A stretch of DNA of 32,920 nt. Source: Bacillus sp. JCM 19058. GTDB taxonomy: Bacteria > Bacillota > Bacilli > Bacillales_H > Bacillaceae_D. Location of the stretch: positions 1-32,920 of the forward strand of contig BAXO01000061.1 of the NCBI GenBank assembly GCA_001310555.1. Reading direction: 5' to 3'. The notes below the pieces were generated by a model that did no database searches, had not been told where the DNA came from, and saw only the letters and a program-made list of their open reading frames with translations. Shown here in pieces: positions 16,893-27,434 of this stretch (within the stretch, counting starts at the first letter, position 1; each line of letters opens with the position of its first letter). The position numbers and the translations under genes were made by a program.

Positions 16893-18550
16893 ATGTTCAA
16901 TAGACGAGTCCATTACATTCGACGTTACCAAGAAATATTGACAGCCTTCTATCACTATGGTTTTGGTCACCTCGTCAAAGATTTAGGCCTTTTTGATTTC
17001 GTCCGCCCCCACAAAGCAAAGAAAAAAAAGGATACACGACGAGTCGCTCGCAACCCGATTTCGCTTGTTACTCGAGGAGTTAGGTCCGACCTTTATTAAG
17101 CTTGGACAAATCGCTAGTACGAGAAATGACTTATTTCCACTTTATTTGATTAAAGAGCTTGAGCGCCTGCAAAACCAAGTGCCACCGTTTCCTTATAAAC
17201 AAGTACAAGCGTCGATTGAAGGCGAGCTAGGCGCTTCAATCGAGACTTTATTCACATATTTTGAAAAGGAGCCACTGGCGACGGCCTCTATCGGCCAGGT
17301 CCATCAAGCCGTCTTGCATTCGGGCGAGGATGTTGCCGTCAAAGTCCAGCGCCCCGAGATTGATCAAGTCATTCATACCGATTTAGCTATTTTACACGAT
17401 TTAATCAGATTAGCCGAGGACAAACTGGAATGGGCTTCGCGTTATCGCCTAACTTCCATTTTTCAAGAGTTTGCAAATGCGCTGCGACTGGAGTTGAATT
17501 ATTCGCTTGAATATGAGAACGCCGAACGGCTTCAGCGTCAAAAAGGGCAGTATTTTTTTCATACCGACCGTTTTCAAAAGCCACTCCAGCAACAAAGTTT
17601 TAACCTTGAGCTTTATTAACGGACTAAAGATTACAGACGTTACTGAAGAAAAAGGTTACGATTTGCCCGCTTTGGCCACGAGCTTCGCCAACGGAGTCTT
17701 TCATCAAATCTTTACATACGGCTTTTTTCATGGCGATCTGCATCCTGGAAATATTCTCGTTCAAGCAGATCAGAAAATAACCTTGGTCGATTTTGGAGTC
17801 GCGGGACGTCTGACAACGCAAATGAAGGAGCACCTTGCCTCGCTGATTATCGGCTTAAAAAACAGACGAACCGATTCGGTCCTAAAGTCTTTGTTGAACA
17901 TGGGTATCGTCCATAAGGATGTTGAGCAAAAAGCATTGTACACTGACCTTGATGAACTACGCGTTCGGTATTATGACAAGTCTCTCAGTGAAATTAGTCT
18001 AGCCGATACGTTCCACGATCTTATTGCTGTTGCCCAAAAACACAGGTGCGAAATCCCGCCTGATCTCGTACTGCTCGGGAAAACGCTACTCTCTGTCGAA
18101 CGAATTGTTTCGCAGCTCGCCCCCGAATTGCGAATCATCGACATTGTTGAACCATTTGGCCGTCAGCTGCTTAAGGAAAAATACAATCCGAGCAAAGTTG
18201 CAAATAGCTTAAAAGAACAAGCGTTTCATTATCTCGAATGGCTGCAGCACTTTCCAGAAGAGCTTCGTGACTTAGTATCAACGCTCCGGAAAGGAAACTT
18301 GAAAGTGGAAATTGGTTTGCCCGATGTCGATCAGCTTCTCCGCAAACTAGATCAAATCAGCAATCGTTTATCCTTTTCCATTGTTTTGCTGTCGTTTAGT
18401 ATTATAATGGTCGGGCTAATTATCGCTTCTTCTATGAGTGGCGAGTCGACAATGATTTGGCAAATCCCTGCTATTGAAATTGGCTTTGGGGTTGCAATTT
18501 TTATGTTTTTGTGGATTTTGTTTTCTATTTTTCGTTCTGGTCGGTTTTAG
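16893..18550 (+). CDS. UbiB/AarF (ABC1) atypical kinase family protein (two frameshifts)
   Basis: Atypical protein-kinase-like ATPase, membrane anchored, linked to isoprenoid quinone or lipid homeostasis in other bacteria. Hallmarks: the K-x-G-Q motif in F-I-K-L-G-Q-I-A-S, the alanine-rich loop A-T-A-S-I-G-Q-V-H, the lysine in V-A-V-K-V-Q-R-P, F-H-G-D-L-H-P-G-N and V-D-F-G-V-A-G. Two C-terminal membrane helices follow. Frameshifts at the A-run 17022-17029 and T-run 17553-17559, both one base long; corrected length about 551 residues. I prefer ATG 16893 after AAAGGG over ATG 16860. Confidence 0.9.
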
Positions 18551-18614
18551 GATACGGGTTCTTACATTCCGCTAAAAAGAACCTAATTGTTTTCCAAAGG
18601 TGGTTAGTAACTCT

Positions 18615-20064
18615 ATGGAAATTTGGTCAGCCTTAGTTATCGTTTTATTTGTCTTAAATTTACTTTTAGCGACAGTTCTTATTTTTATTGAGCGAAGAGA
18701 CGCCACAGCTACTTGGGCCTGGCTTCTCGTTCTATACTTTATTCCTTTTCTCGGATTCTTAATTTATTTAATTCTTGGACAAAATTTAACACGACGTCGT
18801 TTGTTTGAGTGGGAAGGCATAAAAAAAATCGGGATTGAAGATTTGATTCGCGAGCAAAAAGCGCACCTTCATGATTCCAACTTTCCGTTCGAAAACCCAT
18901 TAATCCATCAATACCGCGACTTAATTTATATGCATTTAATGAATAATGATGCCGTCCTTACGGAAAATAACAAAGTCGACATTATTACGTCCGGGCAGGA
19001 AAAGTTCGATCGTCTCCTGCAAGACATTGAAAGAGCACAAGCCTTTATTCATATTCAATATTATATTTTTCGAAACGATCAGATCGGCAGAAAAATTATT
19101 GAAGCTCTCACGCGAAAGGCAAAGCAAGGGGTCGAGATCCGGTTTCTTTACGATGAGTTAGGCTCGCGTAAGCTACACAGGAGGCATTTGCGTGAACTTG
19201 AGCAAGCAGGAGGAGAGATTGGTGTCTTTTTCCCTTCTAGACTAGCAATTATTAATCTAAGATTAAATTACCGAAATCACCGAAAGCTTGTAAATATCGA
19301 CGGTAAAATCGGTTATGTCGGAGGCTTTAATGTCGGTGATGAGCATCTAGGTAAAAGTAAAAAAATTCGGGCCTTGGCGCGATACGCATTTGCGTATTAC
19401 CGGCTCTGCTATCCATTCGATTCAAACAAGGTTTATTTTGGACTGGAACCAGGCCGCGAAGCATTATTCTATCAATTATGAGCCGAAATATTTTCCTAAA
19501 CCGGAAAATGAAGGATCGACCGCCATGCAGCTCGTCTCAAGCGGTCCCGATTCTGAATGGGAGCAAATTAAAAACGGTTATATAAAAATGATTATGATGG
19601 CAAAGGAATCGGTTTATATTCAAACACCTTACTTTATCCCCGATCAAACGTTGCTAGATGCACTTCGTATCGCAGCTTTATCCGGGATCGACGTCCGTGT
19701 CATGATTCCAAATAAGCCTGATCATCCTTTCGTATACTGGGCGACTTATTCATATATTGGCGAGCTACTGAAAACGAATGCCAGCGTTTATGTTTACGAT
19801 GAAGGCTTTATTCATGCTAAAACGTTAGTCATTGATCGAAAAATCAGCTCAGTCGGTACGGCGAACATCGATATGAGGAGCTTTAAATTGAACTTCGAGG
19901 TCAATGCCTTCCTCTATCATAACGAAACCTCGGAACAGCTAGCGCAAGCGTTTGAAAAGGACATGACCGTATCGTTTCAATTAACGCCAGAGCTTTATGA
20001 ACAGCGCTCGAACTGGATTCGTTTCAAAGAATCGATATCGCGCCTACTCTCTCCGATTCTTTAA
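18615..20064 (+). CDS. cls: Cardiolipin synthase, ClsA type (one frameshift)
   Basis: Joins two phosphatidylglycerol molecules into cardiolipin and glycerol at the cytoplasmic membrane. Two N-terminal membrane helices (with [11 protein letters not shown] between them) precede two phospholipase D domains, each with an HKD motif: H-R-K-L-V-N-I-D and H-A-K-T-L-V-I-D. The A-run 19359-19365 is one base long; after correction it reads F-G-P-W-R-D-T-H and totals 482 residues, the B. subtilis ClsA length. ATG 18615 is preferred because AAAGGTGG lies about ten bases upstream. Probably cotranscribed with ubiB. Confidence 0.93.
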
Positions 20065-20072
20065 CTATCTAT

Positions 20073-20104
20073 GAGCTTGTCCTGTTTTGGACAGGCTCCT
20101 TTTA
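20073..20104 (+). terminator. Intrinsic terminator after cls
   Basis: GAGCTTGTCC and GGACAGGCTC form ten pairs (one G-T) around TGTTTT, followed by CCTTTT. It begins nine bases past the cls stop. Confidence 0.8.
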
Positions 20105-20258
20105 GTATCCGGAAGGTTTGCCGTAACCCTTGCCTATGAATCGTGCTACCGCCAAACGCTTCAAAAAGCCCAATACCTATTAACTGCTTTAACCCTTTTC
20201 AGCGAACCAGAGAGCGTCATCGCACCCTCTGGCCCTCTCTCCCCTAAAAAGGAACACA

Positions 20259-21147
20259 TTAAAACGGCTGCCATTTTAACCTTTTTGCAGCCTGGAATCG
20301 TCTTTCGACCGCTGGCCAATTGACGATCTTCCACCAGTTCTCAATGTAAGGCTTGCGTTCGTTTTTATATTGGAGATAATAAGCGTGCTCCCAAACGTCA
20401 AGGACGAGCAAGGGGACTATATCCTGCTGAGAAAGGTTTTGATGTTTTTCTGCTTGTAAAATTTCGAGGCGATGCGATCGTGGCGCCCAAACGAGTAGCG
20501 CCCATCCGCCGCCCTCTACTTTTTCCGCTGCGTTTGAGAAATGAGCCTTCATCTTTTTGAAGCTGCCAAAATCATGATCGATTTGTGCGGCGAGCTCTCC
20601 TTTCGGCTGTCCTCCTCCTTTCGGACTCATAATCTCCCAAAAAATCGTATGCAAATAATGCCCTGCTCCATTAAAGGCAGCCTCACGCTCCCAATGCTTA
20701 ATGAGTTCATACTTGTTCGAATTTCGCGCTTCTTGCATCTTTTTTTTCAGCTTTGTTCAAATCATTAACATAGGCTTTATGATGCTTATCGTGATGCAGG
20801 CGCATAATTTCTTCAGAGATATAAGGCTCTAACGCATTATACGCATAAGGAAGAGGTGGCAATCGATGACCGCCGATTGGCACAGCCCCCGGCTGCTGTC
20901 TTGGCAAACCTTCCTTCTCCTGTATTTCCGTCATTGCCTCCCATGACTCATAGACGTCATAGGCAAGCTCATACATTCTTTCCTCTGAACGCACAGGCTG
21001 CTCAAGCTGGTTCAACAAATTCGTAAGCTTTAATTCAAATAGCTCAGCTTCCTCGCTAGCGTGATCTTCGATAGTTATGCGATGCTCTTCCCATGCTTGT
21101 TTGACTCCCCGCACCCAGCCTTCAAGAGAGGTTAAACGTCCGTCCAT
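20259..21147 (-). CDS. sodF: Fe/Mn superoxide dismutase with N-terminal extension, SodF type (one frameshift)
   Basis: Converts superoxide to hydrogen peroxide and oxygen. The catalytic part follows an extra helical N-terminal region of about 90 residues, as in B. subtilis SodF. Metal ligands appear in order: [17 protein letters not shown], and D-V-W-E-H-A-Y-Y. The T-run 20740-20747 is one base long; the corrected protein is about 295 residues. ATG 21147 has AGGAGG eight bases upstream, unlike the TTG two codons earlier. Iron or manganese preference cannot be read reliably. Convergent with cls; a CCAGAG/CTCTGG hairpin lies between them at 20209-20234. Confidence 0.9.
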
Positions 21148-21225
21148 TAACAATGCCTCCTTTTCAATCCATTTATGCTATGAAAAAAAGGAGAAATTGT
21201 GCGAATGTCTATTTTACTGCTATAT

Positions 21226-21252
21226 AAAAAAAATGGACAAATCAATGCCCAT
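21226..21252 (-). terminator. Intrinsic terminator after scpAB
   Basis: On the minus strand ATGGGCA pairs with TGTCCAT (one G-T) around a short loop, directly followed by T8. It lies 28 bases beyond the scpB stop. Confidence 0.75.
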
Positions 21253-21279
21253 CTAACGTAAAATTATTTCGTTCCTAAT

Positions 21280-21855
21280 TCAGCTTCCTCCAGTTTCTGA
21301 AAAAAACAAATCCGTTTCCTGCTCAACTGAATCTTCATCGATCTCCTCAGGCAAGGGCGGTAGCTCCTCCAAATCTTTTAAGCCAAAATGGTCGAGAAAT
21401 TGATTGGTCGTCCCATATAATATAGCCCGCCCGCTTCCAGAGGCTCGTCCGACTTCCTTTATCAATAGCTTGGAGCTAAGCGATTGCAGCGCCTTTTCAG
21501 ATTTGACTCCACGGATTTCATCAATTTCCACTCGTGTAATCGGCTGCTGGTAAGCGACGATCGCTAGCGTTTCAAGTGCAGCCTGTGAGAGGCCGGAATG
21601 AATCGGAGAAGCTGCCAGTTTCTTTATGTAATGAACATGCTTTGCCCGACTCGTTAAACGATAGGCTCCAGCCATTTCAACGAGCTGCAAGCCTCTTCCT
21701 TCTTGAGCGTATTCTGCTTGTAAATGATTTAACGCTTCGTCAATCCTCTCTTCGCCTACTTCAATAATTTCAGCGAGCTGCGCCCGGCTCAGGCCTTCAT
21801 CGCCGGTGACAAAGAGCAGACCTTCGATAATCGACGTCGTCTCATTCAGGTTCAT
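21280..21855 (-). CDS. scpB: ScpB, segregation and condensation protein B
   Basis: Kleisin-associated subunit of the SMC-ScpAB complex that organises and segregates chromosomes. Intact at 191 residues. It has tandem winged-helix domains, with the family segments E-G-L-L-F-V-T-G-D-E-G and L-A-I-V-A-Y-Q-Q-P-I-T-R-x-E-I-D-E-I-R-G-V, then an acidic tail. It overlaps the scpA end by 14 bases, so translation is coupled. Confidence 0.97.
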   Translation of the reverse strand: MNLNETTSIIEGLLFVTGDEGLSRAQLAEIIEVGEERIDEALNHLQAEYAQEGRGLQLVEMAGAYRLTSRAKHVHYIKKLAASPIHSGLSQAALETLAIVAYQQPITRVEIDEIRGVKSEKALQSLSSKLLIKEVGRASGSGRAILYGTTNQFLDHFGLKDLEELPPLPEEIDEDSVEQETDLFFSETGGS

Positions 21856-22612
21856 TGCTCCCCTCCTCTTCCAGATTATAAATCGTTATACCTTCGAAAT
21901 TCCCCTGCTGCTCACAGCGGATCGAATTCGTTTTCATCAGCTCTAAAATTGCGAGGAAGGTAACGACGATATGTCCTCGTTCCCGATAAGGAAATAATTG
22001 CTCGAATTGCTGCTTTCCCCGACCGCGCCTAAGCTGCTCAATGACTTCCACCATCCGATCCTCAATCGAATACTCCTGACTTTTGATCGTAGTATTCCTT
22101 GGTGCCTTTAAGGCCTTACGCTTAAACAGCTTTTGATAGGCAGCAAGCATATCGAATAGTGACACGCCATGGATCGCGATATCACGTCGCTCGTCATCGT
22201 TCATGTAAGGCTCCAGATTGACAGGAGCTCTCGTATGGACTAACCCTCTCTCTGCCTCGCGCTCCTTCATTTCATTTGCCGCTTCTTTATATTTTCGATA
22301 TTCAATGAGCCGATACATTAACTCGTCTCGCGGATCCTCTTCCTCTTCAGATATGGGGTCCTCATCAAAAAGCTCCTCCTGCTTTGGGAGAAGCATTTTG
22401 CTTTTTATCACTAAAAGCGTTGCCGCCATAACTAAGTATTCACTTGCCAAATCTAATTCTAGCTCCTGCATCGTCCGGATATAGGCCATATATTGATCCG
22501 TAATTTGGGCAACCGGTATATTATAAAGATCAACCTCCGCTTGATTGACGAGGTGCAGGAGCAAATCAAGCGGTCCTTCAAATGTATCAAGCTTTATACT
22601 GTAAGGGTTCAT
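21842..22612 (-). CDS. scpA: ScpA, segregation and condensation protein A (kleisin)
   Basis: Kleisin that bridges SMC heads in the condensin complex. Intact at 256 residues. The N-terminal SMC-neck-binding domain shows D-T-F-E-G-P-L-D-L-L-L-H-L and V-A-Q-I-T-D-Q-Y; an acidic linker follows, and the C-terminal winged helix has V-V-T-F-L-A-I-L-E-L-M-K. AGGTGG precedes the ATG. Confidence 0.97.
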   Translation of the reverse strand: MNPYSIKLDTFEGPLDLLLHLVNQAEVDLYNIPVAQITDQYMAYIRTMQELELDLASEYLVMAATLLVIKSKMLLPKQEELFDEDPISEEEEDPRDELMYRLIEYRKYKEAANEMKEREAERGLVHTRAPVNLEPYMNDDERRDIAIHGVSLFDMLAAYQKLFKRKALKAPRNTTIKSQEYSIEDRMVEVIEQLRRGRGKQQFEQLFPYRERGHIVVTFLAILELMKTNSIRCEQQGNFEGITIYNLEEEGSNEPE

Positions 22613-22804
22613 TCAACCACCTAGCTTCACATGTATGCATTAGCTGATTATATCATATTCCGAAAAAAAGCGGAAATGAAAATATTGTCCTTCTCCCACC
22701 GCTCAGCAAAATAAGCGCCTCCCCAATCCACGATCGCTAGTATTTAAAGTAAAAATATGATACGCTAGCATAAAATAGATAAGTGCAAACAAATAGGAGA
22801 GGAA

Positions 22805-23336
22805 ATGATGTATCCAAACGCTTACCTAGACTATTTAGTTTACTTTCATGGCCATCGCGATTACTTTGAATGTCATGAAGTCCTTGAGGAATATTGGAAA
22901 AAAGATCAGGCCGGAAAAAAAAGATTCTCATTGGGTTGCCTTGATTCAACTTGCCGTTGGCTTGTACCATCAAAGGCGTGGAAATACTGAAGGGGCAAAA
23001 CGGATGCTCGCTAGATCCTTACGGCTAATAGAAGTCAATCAATCGAAGTGGGGGGAGCTTGGGCTTGATGGCTCGGCTTTGCAAGTACTCATCACTTCAC
23101 GAATTGAGCAATTATCGAAGCGCCGAATCCCTTATGAGGATTTGAACCTTCCAATCGCCGATCCTCATTTGCTGCTTATTTGCCAAACTCGGTGTAAAAG
23201 CCTCGATCTCGAATGGGGGAATAAGCACGCCAACACGCGCCGCTTTTTGATTCATAAGCACACGTTGCGCGATCGCAGCGCCGTTATTAAGGAGCGACTG
23301 CGGCAAAAGAAGTTACGTTATTCGATCAGTTATTAG
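22805..23336 (+). CDS. ypuF: DUF309 family protein YpuF (one frameshift)
   Basis: Small helical protein of the DUF309 family, marked by H-R-D-Y-F-E-C-H-E-V-L-E-E-Y-W and, after correction, A-L-I-Q-L-A-V-G-L-Y-H-Q-R-R-G-N. Function is not known. The A-run 22915-22922 is one base too long; corrected length is 176 residues. AGGAG precedes two adjacent ATG codons; I list the first. Divergent from scpA, the same neighbour as in B. subtilis. Confidence 0.88.
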
Positions 23337-23361
23337 GAGTGGGAAAACCCCACTCCTTTTC
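23335..23361 (+). terminator. Intrinsic terminator after ypuF
   Basis: GGAGTGGG and CCCACTCC form a perfect eight-pair stem around a five-base loop, followed by TTTT. It overlaps the last base of the ypuF stop codon. Confidence 0.85.
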
Positions 23362-23439
23362 GTTTAGCTTTTGACCAAATGGCGCTCGATCGCCCTTCTT
23401 ATCCGGCACACCAAGCTTCTGCGCCTTACCCCACTTATT

Positions 23440-24486
23440 TTATGTCGAAACCGGCGGCGTTTCGATTAGAAAGTCATCCTCCCGCAAACTATACCCTCTA
23501 ATTTGACCGTTCGGAGCATCGTCAACGATATAATTGACAATGTAGATTTCGCCATCGTCGAATTGCACCCAGCCCGAATAACCTAAATCGGACACAGAGC
23601 TTCGATCATAATCCACCGGCATAATGCGGGCCCATTGTTGCTTTCGTTTCTTCGCCTTCGCGGATTCAACATCGGTCAGCGCCGCAAAGAAGTTTTGTGT
23701 CCATGCACCGAGCCACCCCTTACCACCTTGCATGAAACGATATGTGACCATCACCTTTCCGCTGTTCAATAAGCCGCTGACGGGGCGGTGGCACCCCGCA
23801 AAGGAGCCCGATAAATCCCATGCCAGCTCTCACCATTATCATCGGATATCGCCTTATAGCAATCCCAACCCTCGCCCGAGTTCTCTCGTAACAAGGCAAC
23901 AAGCGTTCCATCGGAAATAGGTAAAATTGACACTTCACACAGATGGAGCCTTCCTTACTAGCGACAGTAATCGGACCAGTCCAGTCATCCCCCTCGTTAT
24001 CGGAATACCATAAAAATTGTGCTAAGTAACCGTCCTGATTTCGTTGATGAGCAGATAGCAGCCAGCGCCCATTTTTTTTAACTCGCACAGCTTATCGGGA
24101 ACGATTCCGGTCGCCGCTGTTTCTATCGGTCCTTCCCATGATTGACCGTCCTCATCTCCAAACCATAAGTAGTTTCTCGCATTCGTTTCTCCTTTACCTG
24201 CAATTTTATCAGCCACGATGACGAGACGGCCGTCCTGCAAGCGGCTAATGCGCGCGCAATTCCAATAAGGCATTCCGTTCGTCCCTGCGGTTAATGGCCT
24301 TTTATCGCTCCATGTTCTCCCCCTATCCGTGCTCTCGCTGAGCACTAATCGAGTGTAGGAGCGATCCTTATGATGCGCACATTCTGAGAACACACAGATT
24401 AACTTCCCTTTTTTTGTTAATACTACGTCAGGCCACGCTTCGTAAATGCGATCGTCTCGACTAATCGTGAATGTTTGAATCGCCAC
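23440..24486 (-). CDS. Asp-box sialidase-like glycosidase (three frameshifts)
   Basis: Beta-propeller protein with at least four Asp-box repeats: S-E-S-T-D-R-G-R-T-W, W-F-G-D-E-D-G-Q-S-W, Y-S-D-N-E-G-D-D-W and A-I-S-D-D-N-G-E-S-W, about 50-60 residues apart, as in sialidases. After repair it reads G-S-H-L-C-E-V-S-I-L, G-C-H-R-P-V-S-G-L-L-N-S-G and T-Y-R-F-M-Q-G-G-K-G-W. No signal peptide is seen, so it should act inside the cell on imported oligosaccharide. Frameshifts at T-run 24072-24079, GG 23945-23946 and CCCC 23794-23797; corrected length about 349 residues. The GTG start follows AGGGGG. A neighbouring N-acetylneuraminate lyase supports sialic-acid chemistry, but the substrate is unproven. 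Confidence 0.75.
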
Positions 24487-24661
24487 TAGGCTTCCCCCTT
24501 CGGTTTAAAATTCAACATATTGTTTTTGATAAGCGGAACCCCTTCTATTTGCGAAAGTGGTTCACCGCAACGTATAAGTATCGCCCGGTATCATCGCCAG
24601 CCTTTAATTTTCTTCCTATTCCTAAGTCGCTGCCCATTTTGAATCGCTTGTCACCCTATTT

Positions 24662-25985
24662 TTAGTCGATGCTTTTATCATTTTGAATCGCTTGATTTGC
24701 CGTTTCCGTTGCCCTTCTCAGTGCGGTATTCGTATCCACTTCACCGCTAAACAGCGATTCTAGCTGTTCATGCAAAGCGTCGACAGCAAAATCATCATAG
24801 CGCGTCAGCTCGTGCATAGGTGCGTATTCATCTGGGTAAAAATTGTCGACATTCTTCCCTTCGAACGGAGGCGCATCTTGACCGAACGCTTCTCGCACTT
24901 GCGGATCGCTAGCGCCACCCCGACTCCGTTCCTCGCCCACTGATTTTGAAATTGTGGCGAGTGGAGATAGGCGAGTACTTGAAAGGCTTCGTCCTTATGT
25001 TGACTAATACTAGCGACACCGTTAAAGTCGGGAATCGGTTGACTGCCGACTCCTGGACGTTTCTCAAACGTCGGCATGACTCCGATATCGTATGAAATTC
25101 CCCATTCGAGCCACTCGTGACTGATGAGAAACGGAGCGATTGCCATTGCTACCGTTTGCTCGCCCCGCCACAGTTCATTGTATTGATAGGCTGGGCTTTC
25201 CCCGACAATATCCTCATACCCGGGCAGCTGATAGATCGTTGCTAAGTTGTCGACAATTTGTTGCCACTCATCGTTCATAAACTGGACCTCATCGGTTTTG
25301 GAATCGACAAACGGTGCCGAAAGCTGATTGTGTCGGAAGTAAAAGCCATAATCGACAATCAACCCTCTGAATTGCTTTCCGTCTTCTTCCAGGGTCAAGC
25401 GACTCGCCAACTGAATGAGTTCTTCCCATGTCATTTCCCCGAGCGGGTACTCCTCGCCGAATCGATCGAATATATCCGGGTTATAGTACAGGCGAACATT
25501 GTTAACTAATGATGGAAGCGCATACAAATTTCCTCCGCCTACTTTTCGTAATCCTTCAAGCACTGCTGTATCTATTAAACTCAAATCAAAGTTATAGCGC
25601 TCGATTAGTTCTAACAAATCGTACTCTAATTCGTATTCCAAAATATGGCTATGTGCCTGCCGTATTCCTACTTTATAAATATCGATCGGCACATTTGCCA
25701 AAAGCAGCTCCTCAATCTCACTGTCATTGACTAAATTCATCGTAATATGCGGAAACTCCTCTTCGACAAAATGTCCAATTCATTCCAAAATCGTTCCTCT
25801 GAATAGCCAGGCTGCCACCATGTCAGCTCTACCGCTTCCGGCTCCTCTATTGTCGACTCATCCTCCAAATCACCCTTGTCACGATCTTCTTCATTACTAT
25901 CGCCCGACCTTACCGCTCCTGTATCGTCATTCGAACAAGCTACGAAACAAAAGAAGAAAAAACCGAAGATCGCCAACTTACTCAT
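24662..25985 (-). CDS. Sugar ABC transporter substrate-binding lipoprotein (two frameshifts)
   Basis: Extracellular solute-binding protein of the family 1 type. The N terminus is a short signal with lipobox F-V-A-C, followed by an acidic linker and E-L-T-W-W-Q-P-G. Later features typical of the family include V-N-N-V-R-L-Y-Y-N-P, T-W-E-E-L-I-Q-L-A and H-K-D-E-A-F-Q-V-L-A-Y-L. Frameshifts near 25773-25776 and at CCCC 24918-24921; corrected length about 441 residues. AAAGGAA precedes the ATG. Likely brings sialylated or amino sugars to a permease, but no ABC permease or ATPase gene is in the window. Ligand is inferred only from neighbours. Confidence 0.82.
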
Positions 25986-26210
25986 GTTTCCTTTTGCAAG
26001 CAATGCAGGTCCCCCCATTCAAAATGGTTTTACAATTGACCGCCCTCTAGTGAATTTGCCTCTAACGTTCGGTATTCGGACTAGGCCCTAGTTGATCGAC
26101 AACATCTCTCCTTTGCTCCGTTTAGAGATAAAAGTCTTAAATCTTACAATTAATGGCTAGCTCGCTACTACTTTCCGCCTTGAGGAATAAGCACGCACAA
26201 CCGCCTCGCT

Positions 26211-27129
26211 TCATTTATGAAGACTGTTATCGTGAATCCGATGAAGCAGCTCCGTTTGCCGGTAAATCGAATGAATCCGCTCTGCGTCTTCTTCCGCCAA
26301 TTGTTGCAGCGGCATTCGCGTTTTCGGCGTTTGGATTAACCCTTGTAAAAAACAAATGTACTTTTCAAAAGCAATCACGTCATAGTTTAATAGTTGATGG
26401 ATGACACGGTTAATCACCGTTTGCACATTCATTACTTTATCCCATTCGCCTTGCTGTGCACGATGATACAGCTCGATAAACGCTTTAGGCATCATATTGA
26501 ATGTACTGCCAATCGCCCCATCGGCTCCCATTAACAGACCACCAGCGAGTACTTCATCGTGACCGTTATAGATGATAAAATCTTCACCACCGACCTCCTT
26601 AATTTGCTGTAACTCGAACATGTTGTGGGATGTGAATTTCAAGCCAATACATTGCTTATGTTCCGTCATTTTTTTTATAAAAGTCGATTGACAGCGAAAC
26701 CCCTGTTGCTTGCGGAAAATGATAAATTATGAGCGGCAGGTGCGTTTCTTTCATTAAGGTTAGATAATGATCCATAATCTGTTCCTCGGTTAACGAATAG
26801 TAATAAGGGACGATTGCCGAAATTGCGTCTGCACCGACCTGTTCTGCATGAGTTGCTAATCGAACTGCTTCATCCGTGCTGACCGAGCCTACATGGGCAA
26901 TAATTGATTTATCCTCACTGACTTGGATGACATGCTCCAACACTTGCTGGCGTTCTGAGGAGGACATAATCATCCCTTCTCCTGTACTTCCTCCAACATA
27001 AAATCCGTGAACCCCTTGCCTGCTTAAGTACTTTACGTGACGATGCAACGATTCGTAATCGATGGAATCGTCCTCCCGCAAAGGTGTCAGCAATGCTGGA
27101 AATATGCCTTTTAAGTGCTGAATATCCAT
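26211..27129 (-). CDS. nanA: N-acetylneuraminate lyase (one frameshift)
   Basis: Cleaves sialic acid into N-acetylmannosamine and pyruvate through a Schiff base. The DapA/NAL fold is clear: V-G-G-S-T-G-E-G, the tyrosine in I-I-Y-H-F-P, the Schiff-base lysine in I-G-L-K-F-T-S, and Y-N-G-H-D-E-V with G-A-D-G-A-I-G-S-T-F-N. These last motifs match sialate lyase rather than dihydrodipicolinate synthase. The T-run 26669-26676 is one base long; corrected length about 305 residues. I chose ATG 27129 with GAGGAGG eight bases upstream over an earlier in-frame ATG. First gene after a strong promoter. Confidence 0.88.
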
Positions 27130-27215
27130 TTCAATAACCTCCTCAGCGTTTTTTTCTTTCAGCATTAAGCTCATCCGCTTTTGATTTGTTCCTCCCCAAT
27201 CATTATTTAAATTTT

Positions 27216-27243
27216 ATTATAATCGCGAAATCATCATTGTCAA
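27216..27243 (-). promoter_or_regulatory. Sigma-A promoter of the nanA cluster
   Basis: Consensus TTGACA (27238-27243) and TATAAT (27216-27221) on the minus strand, 16 bases apart. It lies about 90 bases before the nanA start. Confidence 0.8.
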
Positions 27244-27254
27244 TATTTAATTTG

Positions 27255-27285
27255 TAATACAGATTATATTTTTTTAATACAGATT
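27255..27285. promoter_or_regulatory. Candidate operator: two 11-bp direct repeats
   Basis: TAATACAGATT occurs at 27255-27265 and 27275-27285, exactly 20 bp from start to start, close to two helical turns. The first copy overlaps the small palindrome TGTAATACA. They lie just upstream of the nanA -35 box in the divergent intergenic region, so they are the best candidate site for the neighbouring GntR/LacI-type regulator. Confidence 0.55.
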
Positions 27286-27360
27286 TTATTCATAAGCTCT
27301 ATGTTTCCACTTAACCCTTTCTCCCTTACTCATCATCCCCTTGAATGAAACAGAGAGCGC

Positions 27361-27389
27361 TTGATAATCCGAGCAGAAATAGTTAAAAT
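27361..27389 (+). promoter_or_regulatory. Sigma-A promoter of the divergent regulator
   Basis: TTGATA at 27361-27366 and TAAAAT at 27384-27389 with a 17-base spacer, about 45 bases before the regulator start. Confidence 0.65.
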
Positions 27390-27434
27390 CAGTATGACAG
27401 GTTAATTCTACACGTTAAGGATGGTGTACAGTCT

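Noticed and set aside
27351..27366. Possible cre site around AGAGCGCTT in the nan intergenic region
   Set aside because: About four mismatches to the CcpA consensus outside the core; too weak to list.
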